Shown here: positions 5,253-5,268 of the stretch, in pieces | Numbering within the stretch: position 1 is the first letter of the stretch | Layout: each line of letters starts with the position of its first letter | Source: Oxalobacteraceae bacterium | GTDB taxonomy: Bacteria > Pseudomonadota > Gammaproteobacteria > Burkholderiales > Burkholderiaceae_D | DNA: 5,268 nt | Reading direction: 5' to 3' | Assembly: GCA_003537575.1 (NCBI GenBank) | Contig: DPRS01000049.1 | Span: 104,798-110,065 of the forward strand | Position numbers and translations under genes: made by a program | Notes under the pieces: model-generated | The model's input: the letters and a program-made list of their open reading frames with translations, nothing else | The model's database searches: none | What the model was told of the DNA's origin: nothing

Positions 5253-5268
5253 GCGGGCACAACAACAA

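Overview
The window looks like a chromosomal segment of a beta-proteobacterium. Moderately high GC, GCC/GGC/CTG-rich codon use and the character of the proteins fit Oxalobacteraceae-like or Burkholderiales bacteria. This is an inference from family resemblance and base composition; no 16S or other strong taxonomic marker is present. I see no tRNA, rRNA, CRISPR array, insertion sequence or phage gene.

Layout: (1) bases 1-1010, minus strand: the N-terminal ~336 residues of a class V (fold type I) PLP-dependent aminotransferase, cut by the left edge. (2) 1011-1262: a divergent intergenic region. (3) 1263-2608, plus strand: a two-gene unit with an ATGA overlap, encoding a small exported protein with a C-terminal membrane segment (PA2779 family) and a lipoprotein with a C39-type cysteine peptidase domain followed by TPRs (PA2778 family). 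(4) 2609-2673: a short convergent gap with an imperfect inverted repeat. (5) 2674-3399, minus strand: an exported HEAT-repeat protein. (6) 3400-3629: a divergent intergenic region with several inverted repeats, including one perfect 22-bp hyphenated palindrome. (7) 3630-5252, plus strand: a large lipoprotein with a Ser/Thr/Gly linker and a right-handed parallel beta-helix domain, possibly acting on or binding a polysaccharide.

Four of the five proteins carry export signals, two of them lipoproteins with residues after the cysteine that suggest outer-membrane sorting, so most of the window concerns the cell envelope. The best candidate for a functional system is the PA2779/PA2778 pair. The small protein has an 'LSxEE' helix followed by a Gly-Gly just before its membrane segment, and the neighbouring lipoprotein is from the family of double-glycine peptidases. 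A dedicated protease-substrate or protease-anchor relationship on the periplasmic side is a reasonable, testable hypothesis. The HEAT-repeat and beta-helix genes are divergently transcribed and could be co-regulated through their shared upstream region, but nothing in the sequence proves a joint function.
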